26,626 nucleotides of DNA from a virus: the IMG/VR virus record IMGVR_UViG_3300027747_000974, positions 1 to 26,626 of that record. The stretch is one strand, 5' to 3'. Positions 23,268 to 26,626 of this stretch are shown here, in pieces. A program made the position numbers and the translations under genes. Positions within the stretch are counted from its first letter, which is position 1. Every line of letters starts with the position of its first letter. Under the pieces are notes generated by a model. That model saw nothing but the letters and a program-made list of their open reading frames with translations. It was not told where the DNA came from and did not search any database.

Positions 23268-23612
23268 GTGCTTACCCTAACGTTTCCCTATCCTTGTAGC
23301 GTCAACGCTTATTGGCTGGCTAGCGGTCATCGCCGGTATATTTCCAAACGTGGAATGGAATTTAAAAAAGCCGTTCAAGAAATATGTAGGAACGTTGCTA
23401 CATTTGGTGATAAGCCGGTGGAGGTATCCATCATCCTTTATCCAAGAGACAAGCGGCTGCTGGATATAGATAACATTTGCAAGTGCGTCCTAGACTCCAT
23501 GAATGGAATAATTTATGACGACGACCAGCAGGTCTGGAAGTTAACAGTAGAACGGGGCGAGAAAATTAAGGGTGGCGGCTGCCAAGTCACTATTAAAGAG
23601 TACTTAATGTAA
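23268..23612 (+). CDS. rusA: RusA-family Holliday junction resolvase
   Basis: A 114-residue RusA-type endonuclease that cuts four-way DNA junctions, resolving recombination intermediates before packaging. Marks: FPYPCSVNAYW at the N-terminus, then RDKRLLDIDNICKCVLDSMN with D66, D68, N69 and D76, and GIIYDDDQQV with the acidic trio 84-86, ending in a strand G-G-G-C-Q-V-T-I. Length is typical of the family. The start is GTG at 23268 with no visible Shine-Dalgarno, so leaderless or weak initiation is possible. Divergent from the recombination operon and functionally linked to its annealing protein and nuclease. Confidence 0.9.
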   Translation: MLTLTFPYPCSVNAYWLASGHRRYISKRGMEFKKAVQEICRNVATFGDKPVEVSIILYPRDKRLLDIDNICKCVLDSMNGIIYDDDQQVWKLTVERGEKIKGGGCQVTIKEYLM

Positions 23613-23617
23613 AGTTA

Positions 23618-23647
23618 TTGACAGAGGATTGTAAAGTAACATATATG
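23618..23647 (+). promoter_or_regulatory. Candidate plus-strand promoter next to direct repeats
   Basis: TTGACA (23618-23623) is a perfect -35 box. With 18 bases spacing the -10 would be TATATG (23642-23647), with 17 ATATAT. The first 15-bp direct repeat begins inside this -10, so a repeat-binding protein would block it. No plus-strand gene follows for 1.2 kb, so the transcript would be a leader, an RNA, or antisense to the small gene at 23964-24092. Confidence 0.45.
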
Positions 23648-23689
23648 AGTCATTAACCCACTTAAGGACTCGTTTATGAGTCATTAACC
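23644..23689. repeat. Two 15-bp direct repeats
   Basis: TATGAGTCATTAACC occurs at 23644-23658 and again at 23675-23689, starts 31 bases apart (about three helical turns). They overlap and follow the TTGACA promoter. Operator or iteron use is inferred from arrangement only. Confidence 0.75.
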
Positions 23690-23705
23690 TTTTCTTACAA
23701 AATTG

Positions 23706-23766
23706 CCCGTTCGGGAATATTTTCCTATTTTTGCCTACTTTTTCATCAATTCTTCCCGTTCGGGAA
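23706..23766. promoter_or_regulatory. Paired palindromic sites CCCGTTCGGGAA
   Basis: CCCGTTCGGGAA is present at 23706-23717 and 23755-23766, 49 bases apart. The second copy is fully symmetric, TTCCCGTTCGGGAA (arms of six around TT); the first has symmetric arms of four. Sites of this form are typical of dimeric repressors. They lie in an A+T-rich gap (23613-23921) with no convincing gene. Candidate operators or origin-associated sites. Confidence 0.65.
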
Positions 23767-23921
23767 ACTTTTTGCTATGCCTGTCAATGTCCTATGTTTG
23801 CATGATTTTTTATTGAAATTTCATGCACTTGCAGCGTTTTTTCTGGGAGGTGTTGTCCGATGTATATCTATTTCGGTGTATACAGGTGTATATATCGGTA
23901 GTTTTGTACACTTTGAGAAAC

Positions 23922-23945
23922 AAAAAAGGGAGCAGAGCCCCCTTT
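23922..23945 (-). terminator. Intrinsic terminator of the phasin-like gene
   Basis: On the minus strand AAAGGGGGC-TCT-GCTCCCTTT forms a nine-pair stem (including one G.U pair that exists only on this strand) followed by a T-run, six Ts in all counting those in the stem. It lies 18 bases beyond the stop of the small gene at 23964-24092. Confidence 0.75.
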
Positions 23946-23963
23946 CTGTAGAAAGAATCTAGC

Positions 23964-24092
23964 TTATTTCTTTCTAGGCTTGAAGAAATCTTCTACTGTA
24001 GAAGCGACCGCTTTGACCCAAAACTCATAGGCTTGCTTGGTGCGCTCGTTTAATTCTTCAAACTTTTTGTACTGCTCTTCAAATGAAAACAT
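23964..24092 (-). CDS. Phasin-like small protein, moron-type gene
   Basis: A 42-residue amphipathic helical protein, MFSFEEQYKKFEELNERTKQ then AYEFWVKAVASTVEDFFKPR. The F-x-E-Q-Y-K-K-F-x-E-L-N-x-x pattern resembles the N-terminal helix of phasins, which coat polyhydroxyalkanoate granules, but the protein is far shorter than a phasin (usually over 100 residues), so the likeness may be convergent. GGAG lies six bases before the ATG at 24092. It has its own promoter, operators and terminator and is isolated from other genes, the hallmark of a moron. Function unknown. Confidence 0.62.
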   Translation of the reverse strand: MFSFEEQYKKFEELNERTKQAYEFWVKAVASTVEDFFKPRKK

Positions 24093-24120
24093 GGTTTTCT
24101 CCATAGGTTAGTTGTTGATT

Positions 24121-24170
24121 TGTGTAGTATATTACACAATATGGTGCGGTGCAATGTAGGGTAAACCCTA
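24121..24170 (-). promoter_or_regulatory. Promoter and operators of the phasin-like gene
   Basis: Minus strand: TTGCAC (-35, 24154-24149), 17 bases, TATACT (-10, 24131-24126). An inverted repeat TGTGTA...TACACA (24121-24138) covers the -10, and TAGGGTAAACCCTA (24157-24170), symmetric apart from its central AA, lies just upstream of the -35. On the plus strand a TATAAT (24194-24199) stands on the other side of that palindrome, so the operator may control divergent promoters: the small gene and the structured RNA region. Confidence 0.65.
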
Positions 24171-24200
24171 ATACTGTACAAAACGACCGGTATTATAATA

Positions 24201-24838
24201 AAAGTCCATCTCGTGAGGATGTTTCGGAGTGCCAAAGGTGCTTAAATGTCTGCCTTATATTTGCGACAGCTCCACTTTTTTTAAATACTGTGATACACTT
24301 CATTTGCGTAAACGGACTTTGGTCGGTTCTTTTATGTTAAACTTTCCGCTGTAAGCCTCATATTGTATGGGGTCTGACATGTTTTTTTATGTTTAGGTGG
24401 CGGGAAGTAAACATAAGAGAATGACCAATCAGACTTCATACCTTATGGGGTTTTTCCTTTTCCGCCGTAGAGCGACGATACAGACGGTTCATCCAGCTAC
24501 CTTACATGGATATATCTAATGACCGAGATATTAAAGACAGGTTGCGCTTATATCGAAAGATTTGACAGGACGGCGCAGTGGGACTTGACTGGGTATCCAC
24601 ACGAACAGAGCATGATGGGTGATGTAGGGGAGTATGGCCGACTCTAGTTGATAGGCGCTCTGGAAGACGAACAGTACCTCAGGGAGCAGTGGACGCAAGT
24701 CGGCTGAAGATGCGGTGAATACACATATTTATCCTATGTGCTTATCACCCTCTCGTCCTGTCCTATGAGAGAAGACGGATTGGTAGTGGAAAACACCTAT
24801 AGGAATACTAAAAAAACGGGCATACAGTAAAAGACTGA
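24201..24838 (+). ncRNA. Candidate large structured non-coding RNA
   Basis: No reading frame of note on either strand for 750 bases in a genome otherwise packed with genes. The plus strand folds strongly: AAAGTCC 24201-24207 with 24314-24320; 24353-24362 with 24444-24453 (10 pairs); 24365-24377 with 24429-24441 (13 pairs); hairpin 24388-24395/24408-24415 (8 pairs) whose loop can pair with 24342-24350; 24512-24517/24526-24531; 24541-24547/24573-24579 with an inner GAAA tetraloop; 24637-24643/24698-24704; and a two-part hairpin at 24714-24749. Several pairs are G.U, which would be A.C on the other strand. Size and phage setting recall the GOLLD and ROOL classes, but I cannot confirm membership. 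Ends are uncertain. Confidence 0.6.
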
Positions 24839-24857
24839 GCAAACGAAAGGACAACGT

Positions 24858-25022
24858 ATGAATCAAAAAGACTATTACCATATGACGCAGCAAGAAGTAG
24901 CAGACAAACTAGGGTTAAGTCGCCCAAACGTTAATCATTATGAGAAGCAGGCGTTAGAGAAACTAAGGGCAGCCCTTGAAAAGCGTGGCATCAAGGCGAG
25001 TGACGTATTGGATGTGAAATGA
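24858..25022 (+). CDS. Small sigma-70 region 4-like HTH protein
   Basis: A 54-residue protein. MTQQEVADKLGLSRPNVNHY then EKQALEKLRAALEKRG is the helix-turn-helix of sigma-70 region 4, which normally contacts the -35 box. Nothing of region 2 is present, so it cannot be a complete sigma factor; it could be a repressor, an anti-host-transcription factor or a regulator of phage promoters. GAAAGGA lies six bases before the ATG. It is the first gene after the structured RNA and overlaps the next gene by ATGA. Confidence 0.75.
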   Translation: MNQKDYYHMTQQEVADKLGLSRPNVNHYEKQALEKLRAALEKRGIKASDVLDVK

Positions 25023-25369
25023 ACAATGAACCAGTAGCGCATTTTTATCCTGAAGGTGAAGGATGCACAGTCTATGATATTCAGTTTGCTTGGAAAGTTA
25101 CAGGAACAACAGAGCCTATTCCACTCTACACCCATCCAGCAAAGTATTGCCCATCAGAAAACAATGCTGCCTATGAAAAAGGATTTATTGATGGCATGGC
25201 AAAGATGACTGAATCTGCGGTTCATCGTGCTGTTGAAGGTATGTCAGTAAAGACACTAACAGATGAGGAAATAACAGAAATCTTTGATACAACTTTTGAA
25301 GTTCGTGATTATCAAGATTCGTTTATTAAGTTTGCTAGAGCAATTCTAAAAAAGGCAGAAGAGAAATGA
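25019..25369 (+). CDS. Conserved phage hypothetical protein (EPVA...LYTHP type)
   Basis: A 116-residue protein. The opening NNEPVAHFYPEGEGCTVYD and the motif EPIPLYTHPAK are of a type I recall in many small phage proteins; the middle is a helix (AAYEKGFIDGMAKMTESAVH), and the end, LTDEEITEIFDTTFEV then FIKFARAILKKAEEK, is another recurrent module. It thus looks modular. The C-terminal KKAEEK is encoded by a copy of the recurring junction element. Function unknown. Overlaps both neighbours by ATGA. Confidence 0.7.
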   Translation: MNNEPVAHFYPEGEGCTVYDIQFAWKVTGTTEPIPLYTHPAKYCPSENNAAYEKGFIDGMAKMTESAVHRAVEGMSVKTLTDEEITEIFDTTFEVRDYQDSFIKFARAILKKAEEK

Positions 25370-25533
25370 ACGCAAATGAACTAGCTGACCATATGGAAAA
25401 ATACTTTGATTCTGAGCCGTATTGTGATGAAGTAGTTGCTATGCTACGTCAGCAACAAGCTGAAATAGAGGCGTTGAAAACTGAGTTAAGGCTAATTGAT
25501 GAATTAGTAACTGGAAAGGCACAAGAGAAATGA
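25366..25533 (+). CDS. MNANEL-family small coiled-coil protein
   Basis: A 55-residue protein, MNANELADHMEKYFDSEPYC then DEVVAMLRQQQAEIEALKTE, ending VTGKAQEK. It is paralogous to the minus-strand genes at 16998 and 17254 (shared MNA-EL and MLRQQQAEIE). The KAQEK tail comes from a junction-element copy. Start and stop both overlap neighbours by ATGA. Function unknown. Confidence 0.68.
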   Translation: MNANELADHMEKYFDSEPYCDEVVAMLRQQQAEIEALKTELRLIDELVTGKAQEK

Positions 25534-25625
25534 ATGAATTAATAGATTATGTTTTACCTATTTGCATTGTTGCCCTGACAATTTGTATGTGTCTAGGGTT
25601 GCTTAGGTCTGCTGGATTTATTTAA
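25530..25625 (+). CDS. Single-span membrane peptide
   Basis: A 31-residue reading frame, MNELIDYVLPICIVALTICM then CLGLLRSAGFI, nearly all one membrane helix. It starts inside the preceding stop (ATGA), right after a junction-element copy. It resembles in type, not in sequence, the small membrane proteins of the minus-strand operon. Function unknown. Confidence 0.55.
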   Translation: MNELIDYVLPICIVALTICMCLGLLRSAGFI

Positions 25626-25641
25626 GAAAGGCACAAGAGAA

Positions 25642-25782
25642 ATGAATATAAAACAAGAGTTAAAGAAAAACATTAGATGGATTGCTCTTAAATCAGGCAA
25701 AACTAACAAACAAGTTATGGATGACATTAAAAGGTTTGACAAAATTCTTTTTGGGGATAATAAAAAGGCACAAAAGAAATGA
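25642..25782 (+). CDS. Small basic protein
   Basis: A 46-residue lysine-rich helical protein, MNIKQELKKNIRWIALKSGK then TNKQVMDDIKRFDKILFGDN, ending KKAQKK. It starts 16 bases after the previous stop, directly behind an untranslated copy of the junction element, and ends in another. A nucleic-acid-binding role would fit the charge, but no motif is present. Confidence 0.58.
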   Translation: MNIKQELKKNIRWIALKSGKTNKQVMDDIKRFDKILFGDNKKAQKK

Positions 25783-25958
25783 ATGACATTAGAAAACAAA
25801 TACAAGAACAAATGAGTAAAATTCCGGACGCCGTACAAAACGGCTCAGTCCAGCAAGTTATCCGTTGGAAAGAACGCTGTAATGAAGCACAAAGAATTGT
25901 TAATAACAGTAAAGCAACACAACATCAGCTGGAGCAGGCTCTCAGAAGTTTGAAATGA
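25779..25958 (+). CDS. Small coiled-coil protein
   Basis: A 59-residue protein, MNDIRKQIQEQMSKIPDAVQ then NGSVQQVIRWKERCNEAQRI, ending QLEQALRSLK. Gln/Lys-rich, probably two helices. ATGA overlaps at both ends. No family recognised. Confidence 0.6.
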   Translation: MNDIRKQIQEQMSKIPDAVQNGSVQQVIRWKERCNEAQRIVNNSKATQHQLEQALRSLK

Positions 25959-26158
25959 ATGAGAAGACAATACTTGAACTTGAGAAAGAAATACTCGGTG
26001 AGGAATGGGATGCTGAAGCTGTCATTGAGGAACTTCAAAACAAGATTGCGGCTCAAGCTGCGGAGATTAAAGCATTGCAAGCCTCCCGTGATTTCTATCA
26101 GACCAAGAATGCTCAATCGGTCGGTCAAATAAACTATTGGAAGAGTAAAGCAAAGTGA
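25955..26158 (+). CDS. Small coiled-coil protein
   Basis: A 67-residue protein, MNEKTILELEKEILGEEWDA then EAVIEELQNKIAAQAAEIKA, with clear heptads through LQNKIAAQAAEIKALQASRD. The AAEIKALQ stretch is like the AEIEALK of the MNANEL family, so it may be a distant member with a different N-terminus. Overlaps ATGA upstream and GTGA downstream. Confidence 0.65.
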   Translation: MNEKTILELEKEILGEEWDAEAVIEELQNKIAAQAAEIKALQASRDFYQTKNAQSVGQINYWKSKAK

Positions 26159-26547
26159 TAAAAGACCAGCACGGCTTTCACCAAAAATGCGTATTCGAGA
26201 ATCTGCGGTTTGATACTAAATACCCTACTGACATTGATGCCTTTATGGAAGTCAATGACAAATACTTTATTTTTATTGAAGCCAAGCGTGGTAATAAAGA
26301 AATGGATTTAGGACAAAGACTTGCTTTAGAGCGGCTTTGTGATGTGGTTGGATATGCTCGTGAGTCCTTACTTATCGTATGCTGGCATGACTCTGATGAG
26401 GACATAGATTTGGGTAATTGTCTAGTTAAAAAGTATAGGTATAAACACGAATGGTATGTTCAGCTAGATAAGATTACAGTAAGACAAAAGGTTCAATCAT
26501 TTATATATCGGGGGGACTTACAAAGTCGGCTCGGCGACTTAAAATAA
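26155..26547 (+). CDS. PD-(D/E)XK nuclease-like protein
   Basis: A 130-residue protein with a compact PD-(D/E)XK outline: D26-I-D28 in KYPTDIDAFMEVND, then a strand and E42-A-K44 in YFIFIEAKRGNKEMDLG, and Q54 in GQRLALERL as a possible motif IV. The order acidic, E-x-K, Gln matches small phage endonucleases and VRR/resolvase-like proteins, but the family is too diverse to name the substrate. Start is GTG at 26155, coupled as GTGA. This is the second PD-(D/E)XK protein of the window. Confidence 0.62.
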   Translation: MIKDQHGFHQKCVFENLRFDTKYPTDIDAFMEVNDKYFIFIEAKRGNKEMDLGQRLALERLCDVVGYARESLLIVCWHDSDEDIDLGNCLVKKYRYKHEWYVQLDKITVRQKVQSFIYRGDLQSRLGDLK

Positions 26548-26608
26548 CCTGTACAACGCTTCACATAAACCGTATTTTCCCCCGATGCCAAGCGGTTTCT
26601 TGGTAGTT

Positions 26609-26622
26609 AGGAGTTATTAGTG
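26609..26622 (+). promoter_or_regulatory. Possible ribosome binding site and GTG start of next gene
   Basis: AGGAG at 26609-26613 stands six bases before GTG 26620-26622 at the very end of the window. A gene may begin here, but only two codons are visible. Bases 26548-26608 hold nothing I can identify. Confidence 0.3.
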
Positions 26623-26626
26623 TTAG

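Noticed and set aside
23777-23962. 61-residue plus-strand reading frame in the control region
   Set aside because: No Shine-Dalgarno, odd composition, and it runs through the terminator of the minus-strand phasin-like gene.
24050-24340. Reading frames on both strands around the 24121-24170 promoter and the RNA start
   Set aside because: They cross the promoter and palindromes, lack ribosome binding sites and look like translated non-coding sequence.
24800-24857. Hairpin CAGT-AAAAG-ACTG before gene 24858 as a terminator
   Set aside because: Only four pairs and no U-run; more likely part of the RNA or leader.
24171-24857. tRNA, group I or group II intron in the gap
   Set aside because: No cloverleaf, no intron-encoded protein, and no split gene on the two sides.

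Overview
The window is a stretch of a tailed-phage genome. Nearly every base codes, genes overlap by 1-8 bases (ATGA, TAATG, TGATG), and the layout is the classic one: a rightward virion and lysis block faces a leftward recombination and early block, followed by a control region and a run of tiny genes. There is no ribosomal RNA, no tRNA that I can see and no integrase. The moderately A+T-rich sequence, the gene families and the many very small accessory genes resemble uncultured phages of freshwater Gram-negative bacteria, possibly Betaproteobacteria. That host guess is inference.

Bases 50-15942, plus strand: lysis genes (GTA-type holin, GH19 endolysin), then a 620-residue structural protein, small beta-rich and hypothetical proteins, and a series of large Gly/Ala/Gln-rich proteins that look like internal or ejected virion proteins. 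The series ends in a 2107-residue polyvalent-type protein with an HELLH metallopeptidase motif. A calcineurin-like phosphoesterase and a SprT-like HExxH protein close the block. A hairpin whose two arms contain the stop codons of both converging genes separates it from the next operon.

Bases 15985-23187, minus strand: one long operon of about 28 overlapping genes, driven by a good sigma70-type promoter at 23204-23232. Recognisable members are a YbcO/DUF1364-like HNH protein, a winged-helix protein, a ribbon-helix-helix protein, a DUF1071/Sak3-type single-strand annealing protein, a DUF3310 protein, a Cas4/RecB-like PD-(D/E)XK nuclease with four cysteines, and a RelB/DinJ-like protein. The rest are small hypothetical, membrane or exported proteins. 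With the divergent RusA resolvase (23268-23612) these form a recombination module.

Bases 23613-24857 are the control region. They hold a perfect TTGACA box next to two 15-bp direct repeats, two copies of a palindromic 12-mer, a self-contained leftward transcription unit (promoter, operators, 42-codon phasin-like gene, terminator), and about 650 bases with no coding potential. That last part can fold into long helices containing G.U pairs that only work on the plus strand. I read it as a candidate large structured non-coding RNA. It is the most interesting item here.

Bases 24858-26547, plus strand: eight small overlapping genes, starting with a sigma-region-4-like HTH protein and ending with a PD-(D/E)XK nuclease-like protein. 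A 19-base sequence recurs at several gene junctions here and, on the other strand, in the minus-strand operon. It looks like a portable junction element for swapping small genes.
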